63,497 bases of DNA from JBLNBU01 sp050260215 (GTDB lineage Bacteria > Pseudomonadota > Alphaproteobacteria > Rhodospirillales > Magnetospirillaceae), in contig JBLNBU010000265.1 in NCBI GenBank assembly GCA_050260215.1, positions 1 through 63,497 on the forward strand. The letters are read 5' to 3'. Below are positions 49,769 through 61,150 of the stretch, piece by piece. The translations under genes were made by a program, and so were the position numbers. Numbering within the stretch: the first letter of the stretch is position 1; each line of letters starts with the position of its first letter. Under the pieces are notes generated by a model, which had not been told where the DNA came from, did not search any database, and saw only the letters and a list, made by a program, of their open reading frames with translations.

Positions 49769-49969
49769 ATGGACGTCCTTCCGAAGGTTCTCGGCCTGAC
49801 GGTGGCCGGCGTGCTGGTCATCGTGCTGTATCTGTCGGCCCCGGTCCTGGGTGCCCTGTTCGGCGCGGCCAGCCCGATGAATTTCATGATCTACCTGGGC
49901 CTGCTGCTGACCGCGGTGTTCACCAGCATCGTCATGTACCTGGCCTCGACCGGCGGCTCGCAGAGCTGA
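49769..49969 (+). CDS. 66-residue two-helix membrane protein
   Basis: A small protein with two hydrophobic helices (about residues 6-30 and 36-58) and almost no loops. AAGGAG lies 7 bases before ATG 49769, a strong site, and a good rho-independent terminator begins about 35 bases after the stop, so this is a well-defined single-gene transcript. No family is recognised. It is divergent from the glucan and trehalose cluster with a 162-base gap, which holds AT-rich sequence but no promoter I could fix. Confidence 0.7.
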   Translation: MDVLPKVLGLTVAGVLVIVLYLSAPVLGALFGAASPMNFMIYLGLLLTAVFTSIVMYLASTGGSQS

Positions 49970-50003
49970 TCGGCCGATCCCCTCAAGGGATCGAAAGGTT
50001 CGT

Positions 50004-50037
50004 CGCCCCGGCCCCAAAGGCCGGGGCGATTTGCTTT
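50004..50037 (+). terminator. Rho-independent terminator
   Basis: A perfect 10-bp stem CGCCCCGGCC (50004-50013) and GGCCGGGGCG (50019-50028), loop CCAAA, followed by ATTTGCTTTT. It ends the transcript of the two-helix protein. Confidence 0.8.
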
Positions 50038-50121
50038 TCAGGGGCCATGGAACCTGCCGGGTGCTGCTTGTGTTACAGCCGACGGAACCGCCGAGGGGAC
50101 ACCCAGCAGAAGGACAGCTTC

Positions 50122-50697
50122 ATGGCCACGAAGAAGGACGACAAGGATAGCGGCGACCGCCCCGGCAATGGCGGGGCCGATCCCGCCGGCACGGCGGCGC
50201 AGGCGGCAGGCCAGGCTGCGGAAGCCGGACGCCAGGCCGCGGAAACCGGCCACCGGGCGGCACAGGGTGCCACCCGCACCGCCGAGCGCGGAGTAGCCCA
50301 GATCGCCGATTTCGGCCGGCGGTCCGGCGACCAGATGCGCGGCATGATGACCGCCGGGGCGCGGGCCTACCGCGACATGACCGACGTGTCGCGCGACGAC
50401 GTCGACGCCCTGATGCAGTCGGGCGCCCGCCTGGCCAAGGGCATGCAGGACATGAGCATGGAGATGATGCAGTACACCCAGAATTCGCTGCGGATCGGCA
50501 TGCGTGCCGCCAACGACCTGATGGGGTGCCGCTCGGTCGAGGACGTGGTGCAGATCAGCCGCGACCTGGTGCGCGAAAGCGTCGAGACCCTGCTGCACGA
50601 AAGCGCGCGGCTGCTGGAATTGTCCAGCCAGGTGGCCACCGACGCGGTCAGCCCCATCAACGAGCGCGTCAACAACGCCCCACCGCAGCAGCACTAG
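50122..50697 (+). CDS. Phasin-family protein
   Basis: A 191-residue protein of phasin type, which coats polyhydroxyalkanoate granules. The N-terminal 60 residues are charged and Ala- and Gln-rich low complexity (AAGQAAEAGRQAAETGHRAAQ). The core (about 70-175) is a long amphipathic helical domain ending ESVETLLHESARLLELSSQVA, with SVEDVVQISRDLVRES typical of the family. There is no signal peptide. AGAAGGA precedes ATG 50122. It stands alone after a strong terminator and converges on the next gene across a palindrome. Carbon-storage function next to a glycogen and trehalose cluster is thematically consistent. Confidence 0.85.
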   Translation: MATKKDDKDSGDRPGNGGADPAGTAAQAAGQAAEAGRQAAETGHRAAQGATRTAERGVAQIADFGRRSGDQMRGMMTAGARAYRDMTDVSRDDVDALMQSGARLAKGMQDMSMEMMQYTQNSLRIGMRAANDLMGCRSVEDVVQISRDLVRESVETLLHESARLLELSSQVATDAVSPINERVNNAPPQQH

Positions 50698-50712
50698 GCC
50701 CCATCCATGGAC

Positions 50713-50733
50713 CCCCCGGGTCGAGCCCGGGGG
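50713..50733. repeat. Palindrome between convergent phasin and exported-protein genes
   Basis: CCCCCGGG (50713-50720) and CCCGGGGG (50726-50733) with loop TCGAG form a perfect 8-bp stem in the 48-base gap between two convergent stops; probably a bidirectional terminator of the same repeat class as that at 28931. Confidence 0.55.
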
Positions 50734-50745
50734 CGACGGCCGCGG

Positions 50746-51207
50746 CTACCGGCAGTTCTTGTAGTCGGACAGCACTTCGTTCTGGATGGTCTCGGCCTGG
50801 GTGGTGAAGGCGTTGAAGCCGCCGGACAGCTCCTTGACCAGCTCGTCGACGTTCTCGCAATAGCCCTTGGTCAGCGGGGTATGGCGGTGATAGGTGACGA
50901 TCTGCCCGTCGGCCGAGGTGATCATCCGCTTCCAGTTATCGGGAAACTCGCGCTGGAAGGCCTTGATGCGGTCGTCGTTGGCCTTCTTGAAGCGGTCGTT
51001 GAAGCGCACCACGAAATCCTCCCACGCCTTGCGCACGCCCGAAACGTAGGTGCCCTCGCACGCGTTGGCGGCCTCGCGCAGGAAGACGCCGTGGCGGATG
51101 ATCTGCTCCGAGCGGACCTCGCCCTTCGACAGGCAGTGTTTGGGCTTGGCCAGGGCGGGCTGCGCCGCCAGCACCAAAGCCAGCGCCAGGGCGGGAAGGA
51201 CGCGCAT
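50746..51207 (-). CDS. Small exported protein with four cysteines
   Basis: A 153-residue protein with signal peptide MRVLPALALALVLAAQPALA. The mature chain is mostly helical and charged (AWEDFVVRFNDRFKKANDDRIKAFQREFP) and has four cysteines (KHCLSK, NACEGTYVSG, GYCENVDE and the final NCR), enough for two disulfides in the periplasm. I know no family. ATG at 51207 has AAGGA 6 bases upstream; the frame extends to 51318, but the signal peptide fixes the start. It is divergent from a small lipoprotein gene with an EcfG-type promoter. Confidence 0.75.
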   Translation of the reverse strand: MRVLPALALALVLAAQPALAKPKHCLSKGEVRSEQIIRHGVFLREAANACEGTYVSGVRKAWEDFVVRFNDRFKKANDDRIKAFQREFPDNWKRMITSADGQIVTYHRHTPLTKGYCENVDELVKELSGGFNAFTTQAETIQNEVLSDYKNCR

Positions 51208-51269
51208 GCCTGATCCTTCGAGGTGGGTCGGGCGGCCATTATGACCCGGCCGCGGCCCGCACGGAACCG

Positions 51270-51294
51270 GGAACCTTCCGCAGGCGGGCACGTT
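51270..51294 (+). promoter_or_regulatory. Sigma-EcfG (general stress) promoter
   Basis: GGAAC (51270-51274), 16 bases, then CGTT (51291-51294) fits the alphaproteobacterial general-stress consensus GGAAC-N16-18-CGTT exactly. It lies about 35 bases before the lipoprotein start at 51331. Confidence 0.65.
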
Positions 51295-51330
51295 TCGATC
51301 AGGACAGGTGCCCCACACTGGAGGACGACG

Positions 51331-51537
51331 ATGCTGAAGCGAATCCTGGCGGTCTCCCTGATCGGGCTCGCGGTCGGGCTGTCCGCCTGCGACAACCGCG
51401 GGCAGGAGCAGGCCCAGCAGCCCGCCAACAAGCAGCAGGCCACGCCGACACCCGCCCCCCAGCAGGGAACCCAGGGCCAGTCCGGCTCGTCGGGCTCGAC
51501 CGGCGGGGCCGGGTCGACCACCGACCAGAACAAGTGA
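51331..51537 (+). CDS. Small Gln/Ser/Gly-rich lipoprotein
   Basis: A 68-residue lipoprotein: signal peptide MLKRILAVSLIGLAVGLSAC with lipobox LSAC, acylated at Cys20, then a short disordered tail rich in Gln, Pro, Ser, Gly and Thr. GGAGGA precedes the ATG. The upstream EcfG-type promoter suggests induction by general stress (osmotic, oxidative or starvation), as for many small envelope lipoproteins of this group. No domain is recognisable. The stop is 10 bases from the msrQ stop on the other strand. Confidence 0.7.
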   Translation: MLKRILAVSLIGLAVGLSACDNRGQEQAQQPANKQQATPTPAPQQGTQGQSGSSGSTGGAGSTTDQNK

Positions 51538-51539
51538 AA

Positions 51540-51577
51540 ACGGACCTTCAGCCTCGCCCGCCGGGGCGGGGCTGAAG
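51540..51577. terminator. 14-bp hairpin terminator embedded in the msrQ 3' end
   Basis: CTTCAGCCTCGCCC (51546-51559) and GGGCGGGGCTGAAG (51564-51577) pair over 14 bp with one wobble and a 4-base loop. On the minus strand a TTTT-containing run follows (51540-51535). The stem encodes the last MsrQ codons. Confidence 0.6.
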
Positions 51578-52159
51578 CGTCGCCGCCGCGGCGCGATAGC
51601 CCAGCAGCACCGCCAGGATGGCGCCGTACAGGAGCGGCTGGCGGATGTCGGCCTTGACCATCATCCAGTAGTGCACCACCGCCAGCACGCCGATCCCGTA
51701 GACGGCCCGGTGCAGCATGCGCCAGCGCCGCCCGCCCAGCCGGCGCAGCATGGCATCGGTCGAGGTCGCCGCCAGCGGGACCAGCAGGGCGAAGGCCAGC
51801 ATGCCGACGGTGATGAACTTGCGCTTCAAGACGTCCTTGCCCAGCGCGTGCCAGTCGAAGAACAGGTCAAGGCCCACATAGGACGATAGGTGCAGGCAGG
51901 CGTAGAAGAAGGCGTAGAGCCCGATCATGCGCCGAAAGCGACCCAGCGCCGTCCAGCCGGTCACCTTGCGCACCGGGGTGACGGCCAGCGACAGCAGCAG
52001 GAAGCGCAGCGCCCAGTCGCCGAGGAAGCGATTGACCGTCTCGATGGGGTTGACCCCCAGATAGCCGAAGAAGGCCTGCCATACCAGCCAGGCAAGCGGC
52101 CCCAGGCAGGCGACGAACACCACCGGCTTGGCCAGCCGTCGCCGCCCGGGCTTCCTCAT
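51548..52159 (-). CDS. msrQ: MsrQ, haem-binding membrane subunit of the MsrPQ system
   Basis: A 203-residue inner-membrane protein with about six helices. It carries the YedZ/MsrQ pattern: GVNPIETVNRFLGDWALRFLLLSLAVTPVRK, FYACLHLSSYVGLDL and WRMLHRAVYGIGVLAVVHYWMMVKAD, with His residues that bind haem b. MsrQ passes electrons from the quinone pool or a flavin reductase to periplasmic MsrP, which repairs oxidised methionines. Its ATG at 52159 overlaps the msrP stop (TGATG), so translation is coupled. A terminator hairpin overlaps its 3' end. Confidence 0.93.
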   Translation of the reverse strand: MRKPGRRRLAKPVVFVACLGPLAWLVWQAFFGYLGVNPIETVNRFLGDWALRFLLLSLAVTPVRKVTGWTALGRFRRMIGLYAFFYACLHLSSYVGLDLFFDWHALGKDVLKRKFITVGMLAFALLVPLAATSTDAMLRRLGGRRWRMLHRAVYGIGVLAVVHYWMMVKADIRQPLLYGAILAVLLGYRAAAATLQPRPGGRG

Positions 52160-53040
52160 CAGAAATCCTTCCGCAGGTCCATGCCGGCATAAAGCCCGGC
52201 GACCTGGTCGCCATAGCCGTTGAACGGCAAGGTCTTGCGCCGGAAGAACTCGCCGATGCGCCGCTCGGTGGCCTGGCTCCAGCGCGGGTGGTCGACCTCG
52301 GGGTTGACGTTGGAATAGAAGCCGTACTCGCGCGGGGCCGAGCGCATCCACGTCGACACCGGCTGGGTCTCGACGAAGCGGATGCGCACGATCGACTTGA
52401 TGGACTTGAAGCCGTACTTCCACGGCACCACCAGCCGGATGGGCGCGCCGTTCTGCGGCAGCAGCTCCTCGCCGTACAGGCCGACCGCCAGCAGGGTCAG
52501 CGGGTGCATGGCCTCGTCCATGCGCAGGCCCTCCACATACGGCCAGTCCAGCACCGGCGTGCGCTGGCCGGGCATGCGCTTGGGATCCATCAGGGTGGTG
52601 AACTCGACGTACTTGGCCCGCGAGGTGGGCTCGAAGCGCTGCAGGATTGCGCCCAGCGGCACGCCGACCCAGGGGATGACCATGGACCAGCCCTCGACGC
52701 AGCGCATGCGATAGACGCGCTCCTCCAGCCGGGCGGGGCGGATCAGGTCTTCATAGGCCACCGTGGCGGGTTTTGCGCACTCGCCCTCGACCGCCACCGT
52801 CCACGGCTTGATCGGCTTGAACGCCTCGGGGGCGACGCGGGCGGGGTCGGCCTTGTCGGTGCCGAACTCGTAGAAATTGTTGTAGGTGGTCACCGCCTCG
52901 AGCGGCGTCTTCTTCTCGTCCAGCGTCACCGCCCCCTTGGTGAAGTCGGGCAGCGCCGCGGCGGCGCCCATCATCAGGAAGCGGCGGCGGTCCAGGTAAT
53001 GGCGCCGGTCGGTGATTTCGGAGGAGCGGATATCGGGCAT
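52159..53040 (-). CDS. msrP: MsrP, periplasmic methionine sulfoxide reductase (molybdopterin)
   Basis: A 293-residue molybdoenzyme of the YedY/MsrP family. A Tat signal is visible (LDRRRFLMMGAAAALP, about 17-32), so the folded enzyme is exported. The molybdenum ligand is the Cys in YRMRCVEGWSMVIPWVG (about 113), and LDWPYVEGLRMDEAMHPLTLLA and NGAPIRLVVPWKYGFKS are family hallmarks. It reduces methionine sulfoxide in periplasmic proteins, using electrons from MsrQ encoded immediately downstream. The only likely ribosome binding site (GGGAG, 7 bases before ATG 53040) lies in the arm of a 10-bp hairpin. Confidence 0.95.
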   Translation of the reverse strand: MPDIRSSEITDRRHYLDRRRFLMMGAAAALPDFTKGAVTLDEKKTPLEAVTTYNNFYEFGTDKADPARVAPEAFKPIKPWTVAVEGECAKPATVAYEDLIRPARLEERVYRMRCVEGWSMVIPWVGVPLGAILQRFEPTSRAKYVEFTTLMDPKRMPGQRTPVLDWPYVEGLRMDEAMHPLTLLAVGLYGEELLPQNGAPIRLVVPWKYGFKSIKSIVRIRFVETQPVSTWMRSAPREYGFYSNVNPEVDHPRWSQATERRIGEFFRRKTLPFNGYGDQVAGLYAGMDLRKDF

Positions 53041-53042
53041 GG

Positions 53043-53083
53043 GGCGGCTCCCGCAGGTCGTGGACTACAATGTGGGAGCCGCC
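53043..53083 (-). promoter_or_regulatory. Hairpin sequestering the msrP ribosome binding site
   Basis: On the minus strand GGCGGCTCCC (53083-53074) and GGGAGCCGCC (53052-53043) form a perfect 10-bp stem with a 21-base loop. The GGGAG in the 3' arm is at the right distance from the msrP ATG (53040) to be its Shine-Dalgarno sequence, so the stem should block initiation. It could alternatively terminate the upstream AsmA-like gene, but no T-run follows. Confidence 0.55.
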
Positions 53084-53090
53084 TCGGCAC

Positions 53091-53855
53091 TTATCTACCC
53101 AACAGCCCCTTGACTGCGTCGCCGGCGCCGCCGGTCGCCTTGTCGAGCATCTTGCCGCCCTGGTCCATCAGGTTGCCCACGCCCATCTTCGACGCCCCTT
53201 CAAGGGCCGCCTTGGACAGGGCGTTCATCACCTGGCCGGCCACCTCGGCACCGGTGGCGCCGCCGCTCTTGCGGCCGATGCCGGTCAGGCGGATGTCGGG
53301 CAGCGCCCCGGTCATCTTGCCGGTCGACAGCGGAGTGGCTGCAGCCAGGTTGACCTTGCCGCCCTGGATCAGCAGCTGGTCGATCACCAGCTTGCGCTCC
53401 TCGCCCTTGGCCGGCTCCTTGGCCGCGGGCTCGGACTTGGCCCCGCCGGACGCGGCGGCGACGTTCTTCTGGATGGCGTCGATGTTGCTGGAGGTGCCGG
53501 CCAACTCGTAGGTGACCTCGGGCGCCGAGACCAGGATTTCCTTGATCACCACCGGATTGGCGGTGACCGAACCGGTGTCGATGGTCAGCGCCACCTCGCC
53601 CAGGCGGAAGGCCGAGTCGGTGGTGAAGCCCTTCGGGTTGCCGACCACCAGCCCCTTGATCGAGCCCTTGCCGTCGGACAGCGAGATCTTGACCGCGTCG
53701 ACCTTGACCGGCACCCCGGCGACCTGGGACCCATATTTCTCGATGGCCGCCTTGACCAGGCCGTCCAGGTTCGACACCAGCAGGCCCAGCGCGATGGCGA
53801 CAACCGCCACCACCGCGACCGCCAGCCCTGCGACGATCATCATCGGCTTCTTCAT
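53091..53855 (-). CDS. AsmA-like membrane-anchored protein
   Basis: A 254-residue protein with one N-terminal helix (about 4-28) and a periplasmic domain of AsmA type: LDGLVKAAIEKYGSQVAGVPVKVDAVKISLSDGKG and IKGLVVGNPKGFTTDSAFRLGEV are the usual opening. The short length suggests a minimal AsmA-N module. Larger AsmA relatives bridge inner and outer membranes for lipid transport; the role of short ones is unknown. GGGAGGG lies before ATG 53855. It follows oppC by 62 bases and precedes the msrP hairpin. Confidence 0.8.
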   Translation of the reverse strand: MKKPMMIVAGLAVAVVAVVAIALGLLVSNLDGLVKAAIEKYGSQVAGVPVKVDAVKISLSDGKGSIKGLVVGNPKGFTTDSAFRLGEVALTIDTGSVTANPVVIKEILVSAPEVTYELAGTSSNIDAIQKNVAAASGGAKSEPAAKEPAKGEERKLVIDQLLIQGGKVNLAAATPLSTGKMTGALPDIRLTGIGRKSGGATGAEVAGQVMNALSKAALEGASKMGVGNLMDQGGKMLDKATGGAGDAVKGLLGR

Positions 53856-53917
53856 AATCGGCCCTCCCCCTTGTCCGGAATGCTTCCGAAAAGGGTTGCG
53901 CCCGCCCGGGCCGGCTG

Positions 53918-54766
53918 TCAATCGCGACCGCGCGGGTCGAAGGCACGGCTCAGGCCGTCGCCCAGCAGGTTGAAGGCCAGCACGGTCAGGAAGATGGCCG
54001 CGCCGGGCCACACCGCCAGCAGGGGCGCGCTCCACACCACGTCCATGGCCCCGGTCAGCATGTTGCCCCACGACGCCAGCGGCGGGCGGATGCCTAGGCC
54101 CAGGAACGACAGGGCGCTTTCGATCAGGATGATGTTGCCCACCGACAAGGTGGCGGCGACCACGATGGGCGAGGCCACGTTGGGCAGCACGTGGCGGAGC
54201 ATGATGCGCACCGGCCCGGCGCCCACCGCCACCGCGGCGCGGACGAAGTCGCGGTTCCTCACCGAGAGGGACTGGGCGCGCACCAGACGGGCCACCGTGG
54301 TCCAGCCGACCAGGGCGATGATGGCCACCAGCCGGGCCAGGGCGAAGCCTTCCGACTGCAGCACGCCGGGCGGCAGGCCCAGCTTGGCCGGATCGACGGC
54401 GGCCAGCACGATCAGCAGGGGCAGCAGCGGCAGCGCCATCACCCCGTCGGTCAGGCGCATCAGCGCCGCATCCAGCAGCCCGCCGTGATAGCCGGCCAGA
54501 AGCCCCAGCCCGGTGCCGATGGCGGTGGCGACGACTGCGGTGACGGCGGCGACCAGCAGCGACACCCGGCCGCCCTGGACCAGGCGGGCGCACACGTCGC
54601 GGCCCAACTCGTCGGTGCCCAGCCAGTGGTCGGCCGACGGCGGCGCGTAGCGGGCCAGCAGGTCCAGCGCCTCGGGGTCGGGCAGCACGGCGGGGCCGAT
54701 GGCGACGACCACGACCAGCGCCGCCAGCAGCAGGGCCCCCAGCAGCGCCGGCCGATCGCGCCTCAT
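53918..54766 (-). CDS. Peptide-type ABC importer permease, OppC-like
   Basis: A 282-residue inner-membrane permease of the OppC/DppC family with the N-terminal helix, then HWLGTDELGRDVCARLVQGGRVSL and the EAA loop (FVRAAVAVGAGPVRIMLRHVLPN) that contacts the ATPase; the end SFLGLGIRPPLASWGNML is also typical. Start ATG 54766 overlaps the OppB stop (ATGA). No gene for an OppD/OppF-like ATPase follows; the next gene, 62 bases on, encodes an AsmA-like protein. The ATPase must be supplied from elsewhere in the genome. Confidence 0.92.
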   Translation of the reverse strand: MRRDRPALLGALLLAALVVVVAIGPAVLPDPEALDLLARYAPPSADHWLGTDELGRDVCARLVQGGRVSLLVAAVTAVVATAIGTGLGLLAGYHGGLLDAALMRLTDGVMALPLLPLLIVLAAVDPAKLGLPPGVLQSEGFALARLVAIIALVGWTTVARLVRAQSLSVRNRDFVRAAVAVGAGPVRIMLRHVLPNVASPIVVAATLSVGNIILIESALSFLGLGIRPPLASWGNMLTGAMDVVWSAPLLAVWPGAAIFLTVLAFNLLGDGLSRAFDPRGRD

Positions 54767-55725
54767 CCCAGGCTCACCCGCGGGTCGAGCCAGCCATAGG
54801 CCAGGTCGGCCAGGATCGAGCCCGCCAGCGTCATGGCGGTGGCCAGCAGCAGCCCGGTCAGCGCCAGGTTGAAGTCGTTGCCCATCACCGATTCGTAGAT
54901 CAACCGGCCCATGCCCGGCCACGCGAACACCGTCTCGGTGATCAGCGCCCCCGAGAACAGGCCGCCGAGTTCGAGGGCGACGATGGTCGTCACCGGGATC
55001 AAGGCGTTGCGCAGGGCATGGCCCAGCACCACCCGGGCGGGCGAACAGCCCTTGGCGCGCGCGGTGCGGATATAGTCGTGGTGGGCCTCGGCGATCATGG
55101 CGGCGCGCATGTGGCGCGCGTACTGGCCGATGCCGGCCAGTCCCAGCGCGGCCACCGGCAGCACCATGTGGCGCAGCCGGTCGGCCACACCGCCGCCGCC
55201 CTCGCCGCCGATGGTCTCCATGCCGCTGGCCGGCAGCCAGCCCAGCACGACCGCGAACACCACGATCAGCATCAGCCCCAGCCAGAACACCGGCACCGAC
55301 ACCGAGGCGAAGGCCAGGAGGTTGACCGCGTGGTCGAAGGCCGAGCGCGGCCGGATCGAGGCCAGGATGCCCAAGGGCAGCGCCACCGCCAGCGACACCA
55401 GCAGGGCCGCGCCCATCAGCATCGCCGTGTTGGCCAGGGCCGGCGCCATGGCCTCGGTCACCGGGCGGGCATAAAGGCGGGAATAGCCCAGTTCGCCCTG
55501 CCCCACCTGGACCAGCCAGCGCAGGTAGCGTTCGGTCCACGGCTTGTCCAGGCCGTAGAGCGCCTTCAGGCGCGCGGCGTCGGCGGCGGTCAGGTGGGGG
55601 TCGCCGGCGATCATCAGGTCGATGGGGTCGCCCGGCATCAGGCCCATCAGCCCGTACACGACGAACGACATGACCAGCAGCACCAGCAGCGACTGGACCA
55701 GCCGCGACGCCAGGTGACGGGTCAC
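54763..55725 (-). CDS. Peptide-type ABC importer permease, OppB-like
   Basis: A 320-residue permease with MTRHLASRLVQSLLVLLVMSFVVYGLMGLMPGDP at the N-terminus (shown in short: residues 1-33), typical of OppB/DppB, and an EAA loop HDYIRTARAKGCSPARVVLGHALRNAL (given here as residues about 215-242). GTG at 55725 overlaps the TGA of the binding-protein gene (GTGA), and its stop overlaps the oppC start, so three genes are translationally linked. It forms the transmembrane pore with the OppC-like protein. Confidence 0.92.
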   Translation of the reverse strand: MTRHLASRLVQSLLVLLVMSFVVYGLMGLMPGDPIDLMIAGDPHLTAADAARLKALYGLDKPWTERYLRWLVQVGQGELGYSRLYARPVTEAMAPALANTAMLMGAALLVSLAVALPLGILASIRPRSAFDHAVNLLAFASVSVPVFWLGLMLIVVFAVVLGWLPASGMETIGGEGGGGVADRLRHMVLPVAALGLAGIGQYARHMRAAMIAEAHHDYIRTARAKGCSPARVVLGHALRNALIPVTTIVALELGGLFSGALITETVFAWPGMGRLIYESVMGNDFNLALTGLLLATAMTLAGSILADLAYGWLDPRVSLG

Positions 55726-57368
55726 GGCCACCGCCAGTTTTCGACCCAGAGCGTGCTGGGGTCCTGGTGGCCGGTGGGCACCAGCCCGGCCAGGCCCTTG
55801 GGCAGGATGAAGGCGTCGGCGCGGAAGAACAGCGGCAGCGCCGGCAGGTCGGTGGCGTAGAGGGCCTGCAGTTGGGCCCACAGCGCCTTGCGCTTGGGCT
55901 TGTCCAGCTCGACCTCGACGGCGTCGATCAGCTTGTCCATGGCCGGGCTGGCATAGCCGGTGTAGTTCTGGCCCGACCAGTTGTTGGCGGCCGTGGTGAT
56001 GCCCTCGGAATGCAGCGTCGAGCGGGGTACGTTCTCGGGCGCCGAATACCAGGCGAACATGGCCAGGCCCGGAAACTTGCGCCGGGTCACCGTGTCGCCG
56101 AAGAACACCCGCGGCGGCTCGGCTTTCAGGCGGGCCTCGATGCCGATCTTGCGCCACTGGGACTGCAGCACCTGGGCCACCAGCTCGCGCGAGCGGTTGC
56201 CGGCGGTGGTCGCCAGCTCGACCGCCAGCGGCTCGCCCTTGGCGTTGCGGCGCATGCCCCCCGGCCCGGCGGTCCACCCGGCCTCGTCCAGCAGTTGGGC
56301 GGCCTTGGCGGGGTCGAAGGGGTATTTCGGCACCTGGTCCGTATACATCCAGTCCAGCGGAGGCACGAAGGAATCGGCCACCGGCTGGCGGCCGTCGAAC
56401 AGCTGCTTGGACAGCGCCTGGCGGTCCAGCCCCAGCATCAGCGCCCGGCGCACCCGCAGATCGGCAAGTACGGGGTTGGACAGGTTGACGTCCAGGTGCT
56501 CGTAGACCAGCGACGGCTTGAAAACCACCACCCAGCCGTCCTTGTGGCGCTTCTCGAAGGCGATGGCCTGCTCGAGCGGCAAGCCCAGCTCGCCGGCGAC
56601 CATGTCGACGCCGCCCGACAAAAGATTGGCCTCGAGCGCGGCGGTATTCTCGACCGTCTTGACCACGATGCGGCGGAAGGCGGGCTTGGGCCCGGCCCAG
56701 TGGGGGTTGGGTTCCAGCGCCACATGGCTGCCCTGGACCACCTGCACCACCCGATAGGGACCATCCCACAGGCCGGGATTGGCCGGCTCCTGGTCGTAGG
56801 CGGTGCGGTTGCGGTACTCGGCCGGGGCGGCGCGGAAGCGCTCGCGCTCGATGTGGGCGGGCAGCGGGTGCAGGTCGTTGATGGCGTTGTAGTCGAAGGT
56901 CAGCCGGTCCAGGTGCAGGGTGAAGGTGCGCGGGTCCTTCACCTCGATGCGCAGGATGCGGCGGAACAGCTCGCCCGAGGCCACCCCCGACTGCGGGTCC
57001 TTGCCCACCTCCCAGGCGAAGACCACGTCGTCGCTGGTCACCGGCTTGCCGTCGCCCCAGCGGGCGTCGGCCTTCAGGGTGTAGGTGATGGCCACGCCCT
57101 TCCTGCCGCCGCCCAGGTCCTCGGGCTTGGCCAGGCCGTTCTCGATGGTGGGCAGCTTTTCGCACAGCATGCAGACCAGCTGCCAGCCGGCATCGTAGGC
57201 GGTGATCGGACGCTCGGCCAGTCCCAGGATGTAGGTCTTGGCCAGCATGGACTCGATGGCCGGGTTCAGCGTCGCCGGGAACTGGGTGACGCCGATGGTC
57301 AGCTCGTCCTTGGCCCAGCCGATGGCGGGAACCAGGACCAGCAGGGCGGCAAGCAGGCGGCGCAGCAT
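55722..57368 (-). CDS. Extracellular solute-binding protein, family 5 (peptide/opine type)
   Basis: A 548-residue periplasmic binding protein of SBP_bac_5 type. Signal peptide MLRRLLAALLVLVPAIGWA is followed by ELTIGVTQFPATLNPAIESM, YTLKADARWGDGKPVTSDDV and DLRVRRALMLGLDRQALS, all characteristic. These proteins deliver oligopeptides, opines, nickel or related ligands; the pocket cannot be read by eye. It starts only 10 bases after the stop of the hybrid kinase gene and overlaps the permease gene, so kinase, binding protein and two permeases appear to be one transcript. That hints that the kinase senses the same ligand. Confidence 0.9.
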   Translation of the reverse strand: MLRRLLAALLVLVPAIGWAKDELTIGVTQFPATLNPAIESMLAKTYILGLAERPITAYDAGWQLVCMLCEKLPTIENGLAKPEDLGGGRKGVAITYTLKADARWGDGKPVTSDDVVFAWEVGKDPQSGVASGELFRRILRIEVKDPRTFTLHLDRLTFDYNAINDLHPLPAHIERERFRAAPAEYRNRTAYDQEPANPGLWDGPYRVVQVVQGSHVALEPNPHWAGPKPAFRRIVVKTVENTAALEANLLSGGVDMVAGELGLPLEQAIAFEKRHKDGWVVVFKPSLVYEHLDVNLSNPVLADLRVRRALMLGLDRQALSKQLFDGRQPVADSFVPPLDWMYTDQVPKYPFDPAKAAQLLDEAGWTAGPGGMRRNAKGEPLAVELATTAGNRSRELVAQVLQSQWRKIGIEARLKAEPPRVFFGDTVTRRKFPGLAMFAWYSAPENVPRSTLHSEGITTAANNWSGQNYTGYASPAMDKLIDAVEVELDKPKRKALWAQLQALYATDLPALPLFFRADAFILPKGLAGLVPTGHQDPSTLWVENWRWP

Positions 57369-57378
57369 GGGCGGACCC

Positions 57379-60999
<3,621 letters not shown>

Positions 61000-61044
61000 G
61001 TGCACGACGGCACGTCCCCCAGGGTGGAAATTGCATCCGACAAG

Positions 61045-61073
61045 ACTATGCCCCAGCCGGAGCGCCGCGACAA
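61045..61073 (-). promoter_or_regulatory. Candidate promoter of the kinase-ABC operon
   Basis: On the minus strand TTGTCG (61073-61068), 17 bases, CATAGT (61050-61045), about 45 bases before the kinase ATG at 60999. Each hexamer has four of six consensus bases. Confidence 0.4.
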
Positions 61074-61150
61074 TCCGAACGGAGTTGCGGGCCGCCCCCC
61101 GGCGCAGGCACAATATGCCCCCGCCCCGCCCAAGCAGCCCAGGAGCCGGC

